Origin: Mongoliitalea daihaiensis
Lineage (GTDB): Bacteria; Bacteroidota; Bacteroidia; Cytophagales; Cyclobacteriaceae
Length of the DNA stretch: 64,000 bases
Reading direction: 5' to 3'
Assembly (NCBI RefSeq): GCF_021596945.1
Contig: NZ_CP063779.1
Coordinates: 313,501 to 377,500, forward strand
Shown here: positions 55,534 to 63,699 of the stretch, one piece after another
Position numbering within the stretch: position 1 is the stretch's first letter
Layout of the letters: each line of letters begins with the position of its first letter
The notes under the pieces: model-generated
The model's input: only the letters and a program-made list of their open reading frames with translations
Database searches by the model: none
Told to the model about the DNA's origin: nothing
Program-made: the position numbers and the translations under genes

Positions 55534-56025
55534 GTAAACGTTTTTTCAATTGTAATGAATCATTCCTATCCTTCGCTTCAAACAATTCCACGACGCAACT
55601 GATTCAATTACAAAAATAAAAGTGTTTTCGGGATTACAACACAGGAATAGAATTACTGGCATGAGAAGGGGATTTAATAGAATAGATTATATTTGTTGGA
55701 GAGAAGAAAAGAGTGAGCAGTTGACAGTGAACAGTGAACAGTTGACAGTGAACAGTGAGCAACTACCACGGGGGCTGAGCGAAGTCGAAGCCAGTGAGCA
55801 GTTAAAAGTTGATTAAGTGATTAGTTGATTAAGTGCTTACAAAATCTAAAATATAGCACTTGAAGAGTGATTAGTTAAATTACAGCAATAACAGAAAGAA
55901 ATTCCCATCTCCTATACCTGCCCCGAGTCTTGATTCTTGGCTCTTGATTCTTGATTCTAAATCTAAATTCATACTTGGTACTTGGTACTTAATACTTTGT
56001 ACAATTAAAAAAATATCTCTAAACC
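55534..56025. other. Intergenic region rich in short tandem phrases
   Basis: No gene is seen in 492 bp. 55709-55768 is built from GTGAGCAGTTGACAGTGAAC / AGTGAACAGTTGACAG words; 55795-55840 continues with AGTGAGCAGTTAAAAGTTGATTAAGTG. 55927-55962 is GTCTTGATTCTTGGCTCTTGATTCTTG, the phrase type found at 36821 and 63588. 55972-56000 repeats TACTTGG/TACTTAATACTTTG. None looks coding. Confidence 0.55.
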
Positions 56026-57312
56026 ATGAAATACACCCCTCTCCCAAAAGAACTTTACATCAAAAACCGTCAGAAATTAATCAGCAAACTTCCTTCTAAG
56101 GCGGTCGCTGTATTCCACTCCAATGATATCATGCCTACCAATGCTGATGGTACGATGAAATTCAGGCAGAACAATGATATTTTTTACTTGTCTGGAATAG
56201 ATCAAGAAGAGTCAGTTTTGGTGATTTGTCCCGATTTCCCAAATCCCGAAATGCGAGAAATCTTGTTTTTAAGGGAAACCAATGATCATATTGCGGTTTG
56301 GGAAGGACATAAATATACTAAAGAAGAAGCCGAACAGGCGTCGGGAATTCAGAATATTCAATGGGTAGCAAATTTTGATCAGGTTTTTAACACATTGGTT
56401 ACATTGAGCGCGCATATTTTTCTGAATACCAATGAACATTTACGCGCAGATATACAAGTGGAGAGCAGAGATGCACGATTTATCAAAACCTGCAAAGAGC
56501 GGTATCCCTTGCACAACTATCACCGAGTAGCCCCATTGATGCATCAGCTGAGAGCTGTAAAAGAACAGGAAGAAATTGATCAAATGCAGATAGCCTGCGA
56601 TATTACGGAAAAAGGATTCAGAAGAATTCTCAAGTTTGTGAAGCCTGGGGTAACCGAGTATGAAATCGAGGCGGAATTTATTCATGAATTTATCCGTAAT
56701 CGCAGCAAAGGGTTTGCTTACGAACCTATCATCGCTTCTGGTCCAAATGCTTGTGTTCTCCATTACATCGAAAACAAAGAAATCTGCAAAGATGGAGACT
56801 TGATCCTATTTGATGTAGGTGCTGAATACGGCAATTACAATGCAGATATGTCAAGGACCATCCCTGTCAATGGCAGATTCACCAAAAGGCAGCGAGCGGT
56901 TTATGATTCTGTCTTGCGTGTACAAAGTGCAGCCATGGATATCTTAAGACCCGGTGTGAATATTCAGGATTACCACAAAGAAGTGGGTTTGATTATGCAG
57001 TCTGAGTTGGTGAGTTTGGGCTTGATCGATCAGACAGATATCAAAAACCAAGATCCAAAATGGCCTGCATACAAAAAATACTTTATGCACGGCACATCCC
57101 ACCATTTAGGCTTGGATGTGCATGATGTAGGTACTATGCATGAGCCCATCACCGCAGGCATGGTGTTCACGGTAGAACCTGGCATCTATATCCCTGAAGA
57201 GGGAATGGGCATCCGTCTAGAAAATAACATCGTCATCCAAGAAAATGGTTACTTTGATTTGATGCGCAATATCCCGATTGAGGCCGAGGAGATTGAGGAA
57301 TTGATGAGGTAA
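56026..57312 (+). CDS. Aminopeptidase P family protein (Xaa-Pro aminopeptidase)
   Basis: The 428-residue protein has an N-terminal AMP_N domain (FHSNDIMPTNADGTMKFRQN) and a C-terminal pita-bread metallopeptidase domain. Metal ligands are visible: D in LILFDVGAEYGNYNADMSRT (two Asp), H in HGTSHHLGLDVHD, E in VEPGIYIPEEGMGI and E in IRLENNIVI. It removes N-terminal residues before proline. Length is normal for PepP. It stands alone; the 184 bp after its stop hold another TTGCGC...GGCGTGAAAA phrase (57381-57401). Confidence 0.93.
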   Translation: MKYTPLPKELYIKNRQKLISKLPSKAVAVFHSNDIMPTNADGTMKFRQNNDIFYLSGIDQEESVLVICPDFPNPEMREILFLRETNDHIAVWEGHKYTKEEAEQASGIQNIQWVANFDQVFNTLVTLSAHIFLNTNEHLRADIQVESRDARFIKTCKERYPLHNYHRVAPLMHQLRAVKEQEEIDQMQIACDITEKGFRRILKFVKPGVTEYEIEAEFIHEFIRNRSKGFAYEPIIASGPNACVLHYIENKEICKDGDLILFDVGAEYGNYNADMSRTIPVNGRFTKRQRAVYDSVLRVQSAAMDILRPGVNIQDYHKEVGLIMQSELVSLGLIDQTDIKNQDPKWPAYKKYFMHGTSHHLGLDVHDVGTMHEPITAGMVFTVEPGIYIPEEGMGIRLENNIVIQENGYFDLMRNIPIEAEEIEELMR

Positions 57313-57496
57313 GCTGGAAGAGGCTAGAGGCGTAGGAAGGAGGAAGGATGAAATTGACTGCTATGGACGTGGCATTGTTCCCTTGCGCTGTTGGCGTGAA
57401 AAGATTCTCTTTCATAAGAACGTTTTCGCAAGTCTGAAGACTTGATTCATAAAAACATGTGAATTGGAAAATTATTCTTAATTTGAAATTAGAAGA

Positions 57497-57814
57497 ATGA
57501 AAAACACTAAACTGAAGATGTTTGACCCTAAGGAATTTTCTCCCCATTTATTTTGGGATGTAATTGTAGAAGATATAGATTTCCAAAAATCTAAGGTTTG
57601 GCTAATTACTAGAGTTGTTCAATACGGGAATTTAGATGATTGGAAAAAATTACTTGACCTATATGGAGAAGAGAAGATAAAGAAGGAAGTCGTCAACATT
57701 CGATCATTGGACGACATATCTATTTCATTTTTAGCAGTTTATTTTTCATTAAACAGAAAGGATTTCAGATGTTACACACAGAAACCGTCAACCAGCGACT
57801 TTTGGAAATCCTAA
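57497..57814 (+). CDS. Hypothetical antitoxin-like protein next to an AbiEii remnant
   Basis: The 105-residue protein (KEFSPHLFWDVIVEDIDFQK, IRSLDDISISFLAVYFSLNR, KDFRCYTQKPSTSDFWKS) resembles the small proteins encoded just before AbiEii-type nucleotidyltransferases in Bacteroidota, a family I recall as DUF6922. It is intact and overlaps the AbiEii remnant by 46 bp, as normal pairs do. In such type IV-like systems it would be the antitoxin or partner; here the toxin is broken. The start could be ATG 57497 or the internal ATG at 57518. Confidence 0.6.
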   Translation: MKNTKLKMFDPKEFSPHLFWDVIVEDIDFQKSKVWLITRVVQYGNLDDWKKLLDLYGEEKIKKEVVNIRSLDDISISFLAVYFSLNRKDFRCYTQKPSTSDFWKS

Positions 57815-57945
57815 ATGAATTAATGATTAATTCATTTTTCGAAAGTTATTATCTTGTAGGAGGCACAAATCTCGCATTACAACTTGGTCATAGGAAATCG
57901 ATTGATATAGACCTTTTTGGAAATCAAGAATCAGTGAATATCTAA
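57769..57945 (+). pseudogene. Truncated AbiEii-type nucleotidyltransferase toxin
   Basis: 58 residues remain. They include the N-terminal helix (LLEILNELMINSFFESYYL) and the nucleotidyltransferase motif VGGTNLALQLGHRKSIDIDL: GG(S/T) followed by D-x-D. Soon after FGNQ the family sequence ends and the frame stops at TAA 57943. A normal protein is about 220-280 residues, so most is gone. The break coincides with a switch to an XRE-type fragment in another frame. Confidence 0.75.
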
Positions 57946-58031
57946 ACGGCAAAAACCAACCAACCCTCAAAATCGCCCGAGAAATCAGCAGAAAACTTGA
58001 TATAGAAGCTTCGATTGTTCTTGGTGTTTAG
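57921..58031 (+). pseudogene. C-terminal fragment of an XRE-family HTH regulator fused to the AbiEii remnant
   Basis: In a frame offset from the AbiEii remnant, the text reads SRISEYLNGKNQPTLKIARE then ISRKLDIEASIVLGV and a stop. This is the second half of an XRE helix-turn-helix (recognition helix plus C-terminal helix). The DNA between the two frames around 57920-57936 is therefore a recombination or deletion junction between two unrelated genes. No start codon or first helix is present. Confidence 0.6.
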
Positions 58032-58038
58032 AGCACAA

Positions 58039-58071
58039 AATCCTGGCAGGTTTTGAAAACCTGCAAGGATT
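58039..58071. repeat. Long hairpin (AATCCTGGCAGGTTTT...)
   Basis: AATCCTGGCAGGTTTT and GAAAACCTGCAAGGATT form a 16-bp stem with one mismatch and a one-base loop. It shares the CCTGGCAG core with the hairpin at 59970-60007 and may be a mobile palindrome or a terminator. Confidence 0.7.
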
Positions 58072-58271
58072 GCATCATCTAAATTTACAGACAATAGAAA
58101 AAAATCCATCCTAAAAAAGTGCAACAAAAATCACCTCACAGAAACTTGTAGTTGATTATTTTCACAATGAATCTTTGTTAAATTGCATTTTTCAAAGACA
58201 ATTTAATCATTAATTTATTTTTAATTTTTTATATGATCTTTTATAAATGAAAAAATAAACCATTACTAATT

Positions 58272-58367
58272 ATGAAAAAGTATCTATCTATCCTACTTTT
58301 AGGCTTAGTAGCTATTAGTTCTTGTCAAGAAAATGGACAAGAGGACCATTTAAGTTATGGATTATGA
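58272..58367 (+). CDS. Very small lipoprotein
   Basis: A 31-codon frame reads MKKYLSILLLGLVAISSCQE followed by NGQEDHLSYGL. It has a clean lipoprotein signal with lipobox AISSC. The stop overlaps the start of the next (broken) gene in an ATGA arrangement, as for a translationally coupled pair. It could be a real tiny lipoprotein or the surviving start of a longer one. Confidence 0.4.
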   Translation: MKKYLSILLLGLVAISSCQENGQEDHLSYGL

Positions 58368-58945
58368 GGATAAATGAGCTTGTCAACAGATCAATACTGA
58401 TCGGGATACTTACACTTCTAAGTATGTCTGGCTATGCCCAAACTAAAGAGCAAAATTAGAATATTGACTTAAAAAACCATTGGTACGACGGAAGCAGGGT
58501 AAATTCTCCCTCTGGATATGGACTTGGTGTTTTTGTCAATCATCAGGCAAGCATCTTTAACCATTCCAAATGGCTGATGATCAATGAGCTTGGCTATGAT
58601 CGGATCTTGTCAAAAGCTGAAACAAATAACCCCTTATTTTGGTACCAAGAAGGAGCCGTTAGACTTAACAGTTGGATTGCAAGGACTCTTGATTATAAAA
58701 GTAACCATTTCACAATTGGACTTGGATTATCATTGATGTATGGTAATCAGCTAACCGGCGGTGCTCATGTAAACGGGAAGTTTATAAACGCCAATTATTC
58801 TTATGAACTGAGTTATGGACCGGTGTTCTCACTAACGTATAGCAACAGCGCAATTAGTGATCGCTTCGGCTTACGACTTGACCATGAAAGATACGATTCA
58901 CGGGATAAAATCAGCAGCATATCAATACTGTACAGAATCTTCTGA
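58364..58945 (+). pseudogene. Outer-membrane barrel gene with an in-frame stop
   Basis: From ATG 58364 the frame gives MRINELVNRSILIGILTLLS and a signal peptide ending GYAQ. It meets TAG at 58457 (codon 32) and then continues without interruption to 58945 for about 160 residues with barrel-like strands (HFTIGLGLSLMYGNQLTGG, YELSYGPVFSLTYSNSA, ending SISILYRIF). Upstream of the stop a complete signal peptide and downstream a complete barrel suggest one nonsense mutation rather than two genes. Readthrough or restart at ATG 58574 (MINELGYDR) would give a protein without signal peptide. Confidence 0.65.
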
Positions 58946-59026
58946 TTATTCCACAGCTAAAAAAATGATAGTATATACTATTACTATTCAAAAACCCTTC
59001 GTGTTCATTTGTGTCATTTGTGGACA

Positions 59027-59061
59027 ACAAAAAAGCCAACTCCTTTCGAAGTCGGCTTTTT
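59027..59061. terminator. Terminator between the broken barrel gene and tsf
   Basis: AAAGCCAACT and AGTCGGCTTT form an imperfect stem with A and T runs on either side. It lies 34 bp beyond the tsf stop and serves the leftward tsf. Confidence 0.75.
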
Positions 59062-59094
59062 CATATTTCTAAAATTTAAGACCTTAGATCTAAA

Positions 59095-59925
59095 TTATCC
59101 AATTGACACTCTTTTGAAAGCAGCTACGGTCATTCCTTTGCTTACTTTGTCAAGATACTGAGCAATAGATAATGAGTTATCTTTTACGAATTGCTGGCTC
59201 AACAACGTATTTTCTTTGTAGAACTTATTCAATTTACCCAAAGCGATTTTCTCCAACATCTCCTCAGCCTTACCTTCTTGTCTAGCTTGCTCTTTACCTA
59301 CTTCGATTTCTCTTTCTACTACAGAAGCATCTACGCCGTCTTTGTCAACAGCTACAGGGTTCATCGCAGCAATCTGCATCGCTACATCTTTACCAGCTTC
59401 TTCTACAGCAGCACCGTTGGTGTTAACTAAAGAAACCAATACTCCTAATTTACCATTAGAGTGGATATAAGGAACAACTGCTTCACCAGAAACTACCTCG
59501 TAATGAGAGATCTCGATTTTCTCACCGATTTTACCGGTCATTTCAATGATTTTTTCAGCTGTAGTGATATTTTCGAACGGCAATGCAAGAATTTGCTCTA
59601 CAGAAGTTGCTTTGTTAGCAACAGCTAGGTCCAATAACGTATTTGCAAAAGCAACGAAATCTTCATTCTTAGCAACGAAATCAGTCTCGCAAGTCAATGA
59701 AAGCAACGTTCCAGTAGCTCCGTCAGCACTTACGTGCGTCACAATAGTACCTTCTTTGGTCTCTCTGTCAGCTCTTGAAGCAGATACTTTCTGACCTTTT
59801 TTTCTAAGGATATCGATAGCTTTTTCGAAATCACCTTCAGCTTCGGTGAGGGCTTTTTTACAGTCCATCATACCAGCTCCGGTCATTTGTCTCAATTTGT
59901 TTACTTCCTGTGCAGTAATAGCCAT
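59095..59925 (-). CDS. tsf: Elongation factor Ts
   Basis: The 276-residue protein exchanges GDP for GTP on EF-Tu. The N-terminal UBA-like domain and signature are visible (QEVNKLRQMTGAGMMDCKKA, LTEAEGDFEKAIDILRKKG), followed by the core domain (LLSLTCETDFVAKNEDFVAF). Start ATG 59925 gives MAITAQEVNK. The protein ends KRVSIG. It follows rpsB across two hairpins, in the usual rplM-rpsI-rpsB-tsf order. Confidence 0.97.
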   Translation of the reverse strand: MAITAQEVNKLRQMTGAGMMDCKKALTEAEGDFEKAIDILRKKGQKVSASRADRETKEGTIVTHVSADGATGTLLSLTCETDFVAKNEDFVAFANTLLDLAVANKATSVEQILALPFENITTAEKIIEMTGKIGEKIEISHYEVVSGEAVVPYIHSNGKLGVLVSLVNTNGAAVEEAGKDVAMQIAAMNPVAVDKDGVDASVVEREIEVGKEQARQEGKAEEMLEKIALGKLNKFYKENTLLSQQFVKDNSLSIAQYLDKVSKGMTVAAFKRVSIG

Positions 59926-59969
59926 TGTTTTAGTCAATTTATGAGATTAAACTTTTTTCTATGTTAGGG

Positions 59970-60007
59970 AAGACCTGGCAGTCCGCCGCGGCAAACTGCC
60001 AGGTCTT
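59970..60007. repeat. 12-bp palindrome between rpsB and tsf
   Basis: AAGACCTGGCAG (59970-59981) and CTGCCAGGTCTT (59996-60007) pair perfectly around a 14-nt G+C-rich loop (TCCGCCGCGGCAAA). It has no T run, so it is more likely a repeat element or attenuator than a terminator. Confidence 0.75.
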
Positions 60008-60021
60008 AGTCAATTAAAAAC

Positions 60022-60057
60022 AAAAAATTGAACACAGGCCGAAACCGCATGTTCAAT
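60022..60057 (-). terminator. Terminator or attenuator after rpsB
   Basis: On the minus strand ATTGAACA (60057-60050) and TGTTCAAT (60034-60027) pair around a 15-nt loop, followed by a T run of six. It lies 29 bp beyond the rpsB stop and before tsf. Confidence 0.75.
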
Positions 60058-60085
60058 CTTTTGTATTTAGTAAATCAAAGTGGAA

Positions 60086-60847
60086 TTACTCTTGTGTGTC
60101 AGCATCCACAGCTCTCTTTGCTTCTTCCTCTTCAGAAAGTTTAGCATCTTCTTTGTCTCTCTTACGCTCAGAAAGACCTTCTTCGATCGCTGTTCCGATG
60201 GCTTTTACCAACAAGGAGATTGATTTGTATGCATCGTCATTGGCAGGGATTGGAAACTCTACCTCATTAGGGTTAGAGTTGGTATCTACCAACGCGAAAA
60301 CAGGGATACCAAGCTTTTGTGCTTCAGAGATAGCAATATGCTCTCTCTTGATGTCTACTACAAACAAAGCAGCAGGAAGTCTTGTCAGATCAGCGATACC
60401 GCCAAGTACAGATTCCAATTTCTCTCTTTGTCTTGTGATCATCAATCGCTCTTTCTTCGCAAGATTTGTATAAGACTCGTCTTTCATCATTTTGTCGATG
60501 GTAGACATCTTCTTCAAGGACTTGCGGATAGTAGCGAAGTTTGTCAACATACCACCTAACCATCTTTCAGTTACGTAAGGCATGTTTAATCGTCTTGCTT
60601 CTTCTGCAATAAGGTCTTTCGCTTGCTTTTTAGTAGCAACGAACATCACTTTTTTGCCAGAACGTACGATTTGCTTGATTGCATTGGATGCTTCTTCGAG
60701 GCAAACAAGCGTTTTGTTTAGGTCAATGATATGGATACCGTTCTTCTCCATGAAGATATACGGAGCCATTCTTGGATCCCACTTTCTCGTCAAGTGTCCA
60801 AAGTGAACACCAGCATCCAGTAAGTCTTTATATTCTATTTGTGCCAT
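60086..60847 (-). CDS. rpsB: 30S ribosomal protein S2
   Basis: The 253-residue protein starts [20 protein letters not shown] and shows the S2 core stretches [40 protein letters not shown] and [18 protein letters not shown]. The start at 60847 was chosen over one at 60892 because MAQIEYKD is the family start. It is the third gene of the L13-S9-S2 unit, 45 bp after rpsI. The C-terminal 20 residues are strongly acidic ([20 protein letters not shown]), a common Bacteroidota extension. Confidence 0.98.
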   Translation of the reverse strand: MAQIEYKDLLDAGVHFGHLTRKWDPRMAPYIFMEKNGIHIIDLNKTLVCLEEASNAIKQIVRSGKKVMFVATKKQAKDLIAEEARRLNMPYVTERWLGGMLTNFATIRKSLKKMSTIDKMMKDESYTNLAKKERLMITRQREKLESVLGGIADLTRLPAALFVVDIKREHIAISEAQKLGIPVFALVDTNSNPNEVEFPIPANDDAYKSISLLVKAIGTAIEEGLSERKRDKEDAKLSEEEEAKRAVDADTQE

Positions 60848-60892
60848 TAATAAAGTATATTTTGCTGTATAAGGTTGTGAGAAAACTCCCAA

Positions 60893-61279
60893 TTAACGCT
60901 TGGAGAACTGGAATCTTCTTCTCGCTTTTCTTCTTCCTGGCTTCTTACGCTCAACCATTCTAGGGTCACGGGTAAGGAAACCTTCTTTTTTCAACGGAGG
61001 TCTGTGCTCAGCGTCAAATTCGCAAAGTGCTCTAGCGATTGCCATACGAGCCGCTTCTGCTTGACCTTTGATACCACCACCGTCTACATTGATAGTCACA
61101 TCGTAAGTACCTTCTACACCAACAAGTGCAAGAGGCTGCTTCACTACGATCTGATGCAAATCAAACGGGAAATACGTTTCGATCGACTTATTGTTGACAA
61201 CGATCTCACCTTTGCCCGGCTTCATGTAGATTCTAGCGACGGATGTCTTTCTTCTACCGATTGTGTTGATAATTTCCAT
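60893..61279 (-). CDS. rpsI: 30S ribosomal protein S9
   Basis: The 128-residue protein has the S9 landmarks: NTIGRRKTSVARIYMKPGKG at the start, VDGGGIKGQAEAARMAIARA in the middle, and the C-terminal RRKARRRFQFSKR with the terminal Lys-Arg that contacts P-site tRNA. It lies 12 bp downstream of rplM and is co-transcribed with it. Confidence 0.98.
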   Translation of the reverse strand: MEIINTIGRRKTSVARIYMKPGKGEIVVNNKSIETYFPFDLHQIVVKQPLALVGVEGTYDVTINVDGGGIKGQAEAARMAIARALCEFDAEHRPPLKKEGFLTRDPRMVERKKPGRRKARRRFQFSKR

Positions 61280-61291
61280 GAACTGCTAAGG

Positions 61292-61735
61292 TTAAAATTT
61301 GACTTCTTTAGGTTGCTGTGCAGCATGAGGATGCTCAGGACCATTGTAAACAAATAGGTTTCTGTACATCTGTCTGCCAAGTCTGTTCTTTGGCAACATA
61401 CCTCTGACTGCCTTTTCCACCAAAATTGAAGCTGATTTAGCTTTCAATAATTTTGGTGTAGAAATGCGCTGTCCACCTGGGTAGCCGGTATGACGAACGT
61501 AAACTTTCTCGTCCATCTTTCTACCAGTCAACCTAACCTTGTCTGCATTGATGACAATCACGTTGTCTCCGCAGTCCACGTGAGGAGTAAAGCTTGGTTT
61601 ATGCTTACCCCTTAGGATTTTGGCAACCTCACTCGAAAATCTACCTAAAACTGCAGACTGGGCATCCACTACCACCCATTGTTTGTCTACAGTAGCAGCA
61701 TTTGCCGATTTGGTCTTGTAGCTTAATGTATCCAC
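61292..61735 (-). CDS. rplM: 50S ribosomal protein L13
   Basis: The 147-residue protein contains the L13 core: VVVDAQSAVLGRFSSEVAKI, RGKHKPSFTPHVDCGDNVIV, INADKVRLTGRKMDEKVY and KAVRGMLPKNRLGRQMYRNL. It is the first gene of the ribosomal operon and has a perfect Bacteroidota promoter upstream (61792-61823), giving a leader of about 50 nt. Confidence 0.98.
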   Translation of the reverse strand: MDTLSYKTKSANAATVDKQWVVVDAQSAVLGRFSSEVAKILRGKHKPSFTPHVDCGDNVIVINADKVRLTGRKMDEKVYVRHTGYPGGQRISTPKLLKAKSASILVEKAVRGMLPKNRLGRQMYRNLFVYNGPEHPHAAQQPKEVKF

Positions 61736-61791
61736 TGTGTAAATGTTTAATTATTAGCTTGTTAAATATATTCCACCCCCAAAAAGGGACA

Positions 61792-61823
61792 CAAAGATAG
61801 AAGTAATTTCTTTTACATGCAAA
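61792..61823 (-). promoter_or_regulatory. Promoter of the rplM-rpsI-rpsB unit
   Basis: On the minus strand TTTG (61823-61820) and TATCTTTG (61799-61792) are separated by exactly 20 nt, a full consensus match. It lies 56 nt upstream of the rplM start. Confidence 0.8.
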
Positions 61824-61856
61824 AGAAACAACATTATTGCCCACATTTTCTTTACG

Positions 61857-62567
61857 TTAGCTGTTTTTCTCCAGCTGTTTGACCACCACGTCAAAGTCTT
61901 TAGGATAAGGAGCTTCTATTGAAATTGGCTCTTCCTTCAATCCTTTAAACCCGATGGCATAGGCATGCAGGGAAACCCGCTGCATAATGGGCAGTTCATC
62001 CGTGCCTTTTTTAAGGTTAAATCGCCGTTTTAAGGCAGACAAATAAAGTGGCTTCCCTCCATAGGTATCATCCCCACAAATCGGAGCTTTCAGATGGGCC
62101 AAATGAACCCTGATCTGATGCAATCTTCCGGTGATAGGCTTACATTCGATCAAAGAATGAGCAAAGTAAGTCTTGAGGGTATTGAAAACCGTCTGTGCAG
62201 GCTTGCCTTCTTTGGTTATCTTGGCGATGCCTTTATTGGTTGCGTGAATATTGCGGTCCACCAATTCATTGCTGAACTCATGAATCCCATCCACTACTGC
62301 ATGGTAAATTTTATTGACTTTTCGGTCCTCAAACTGGATAGCGATGTTCCGATAAGCATCCTGGTGTTTGGCGATCACAAGGCATCCCGAAGTCTCCTTA
62401 TCCAGTCGGTGACACACCTGGGCATCTGGGGTGTAACCTCTGGCAAGTTCCAGAATATTCTGGGCTTCATGCCGATCTTCCAATGTCGATAAATAGGGAG
62501 GCTTATTGATGACAAGGTAATCCTCGTTTTCAAACAGAATCAAGTCCTTAAAATCAATTTTTTTCAT
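61857..62567 (-). CDS. RluA-family pseudouridine synthase
   Basis: The 236-residue protein has no S4 domain. It starts MKKIDFKDLILFENEDYLVI (ATG 62567) and carries the catalytic HRLDKETSG (D56), YHAVVDG, and the RluA stretch KPITGRLHQIRVHLAHLKAP, ICGDDTYGG. It converts uridine to pseudouridine in rRNA or tRNA; the site is not predictable. An in-frame start at 62654 was rejected because a TAnnTTTG box lies between. Confidence 0.92.
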   Translation of the reverse strand: MKKIDFKDLILFENEDYLVINKPPYLSTLEDRHEAQNILELARGYTPDAQVCHRLDKETSGCLVIAKHQDAYRNIAIQFEDRKVNKIYHAVVDGIHEFSNELVDRNIHATNKGIAKITKEGKPAQTVFNTLKTYFAHSLIECKPITGRLHQIRVHLAHLKAPICGDDTYGGKPLYLSALKRRFNLKKGTDELPIMQRVSLHAYAIGFKGLKEEPISIEAPYPKDFDVVVKQLEKNS

Positions 62568-62590
62568 GCAGTCCTTTCCCAATAAGGGCG

Positions 62591-62598
62591 CAAATGTA
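62591..62598 (-). promoter_or_regulatory. -7 promoter box of the RluA-family gene
   Basis: TACATTTG on the minus strand matches TAnnTTTG, 23 nt before the ATG. There is no clear -33 element. Confidence 0.45.
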
Positions 62599-62752
62599 GG
62601 GAAATAAATTGAGTTGAAGAAATATGGTAAGTGAAAAATTAGTGATTGGTTCATTGAGTGATTCGTAGTGGGAAGTCCACAGTCGTCGGTCGACAGTCAA
62701 CGGTTTCGTTGTCCCCTCATGAAATAGGTTGACAGGTCATTGACCGAAGACC

Positions 62753-63521
62753 GAATGGTTTCAAAAATTCCTCATTTAACTACTAATGTCACAATGGTAG
62801 GAAAACCATTAAGAAATTGAGGAGCATTAAGAGAAAACTTGAAAAAGGCTTAATTCACTTAATACCTTAATGGTTATAAAAAATCTCATTCAACTACTAA
62901 TGTCACAATGGTAGGAAAACCATTAAGAAATTGAGGAGCATTAAGAGAAAACTTGAAAAAGGCTTAATTCACTTAATACCTTAATGGTTATAAAAAATCT
63001 CATTCAACTACTAATGTCACAATGGTAGGAAAACCATTAAGAAATTGAGGAGCATTAAGAGAAAACTTGAAAAAGGCTTAATTCCCTTAATACCTTAATG
63101 GTTATAAAAAACCTCATTCAACTACTAATGTCACAATGGTAGCGAAACCATTAACAAATTAAGGAGCTTTAAAAGAAACCTCGAAAAAGGCTTAATTCCC
63201 TTAATACCTTAATGGTTTCAAAAATTCCTCATTTAACTACTAATTTCCCAATGGTAGGAAAACCATTAAGAAATTAAGGAGCTTTAAAAGAAACCTCGAA
63301 AAAGACTTAATCCCCTTAATACCTTAATGGTTATAAAAAACCTCATTCAACTACTAATGTCACAATGGTAGCGAAACCATTAACAAATTAAGGAGCTTTA
63401 AAAGAAACCTCGAAAAAGACTTAATCCCCTTAATACCTTAATGGTTTCAAAAAAACCTCATTCAACTACTAATGTCACAATGGTAGGAAAACCATTCAGA
63501 AGTTATGGAGCATTAAAAGAG
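62753..63521. repeat. Seven tandem 114-115 bp repeats with an internal 10-bp inverted repeat
   Basis: The marker AATGTCACAATGG (AATTTCCCAATGG in copy 5) begins at 62785, 62899, 63013, 63127, 63242, 63356 and 63471, so periods are 114, 114, 114, 115, 114 and 115 bp. Each complete unit carries AACCATTAAG (62804-62813 in copy 1) and its inverse CTTAATGGTT (62866-62875), able to form a hairpin around 52 nt. Copies 1-3 are nearly identical; 4-7 form a second subgroup (AAGGAGCTTTAAAAGAAACC). There is no reading frame. The strip 62655-62752 before it holds a CAGTCGTCGGTCGACAGTCA palindrome-like phrase. Confidence 0.93.
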
Positions 63522-63587
63522 GTATGATGCTCTCAACATCTGGTGAACTTTGAAAAAGTTTCTCATTATCAGTAATTTATATGTTAG

Positions 63588-63690
63588 CTCTTGTTTCTTG
63601 ATTCTTGCTTCTTGGCTCTTGATTCTTGATTCTTGTTTCTTAAGTCTAATCTCTCGCTTCTCGCATCTAATCTCTCGCTTCTAAACCCGC
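63588..63690. repeat. Low-complexity phrase TTCTTGATTCTTG... / TCTCGCTTC
   Basis: Tandem TCTTGTTTCTTGATTCTTGC words followed by CTAATCTCTCGCTTCTCGCA words. It is the same phrase type as at 36821-36865 and 55927-55962. It lies between the tandem array and the DUF3037 gene. Confidence 0.7.
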
Positions 63691-63699
63691 TTCTCCTAC

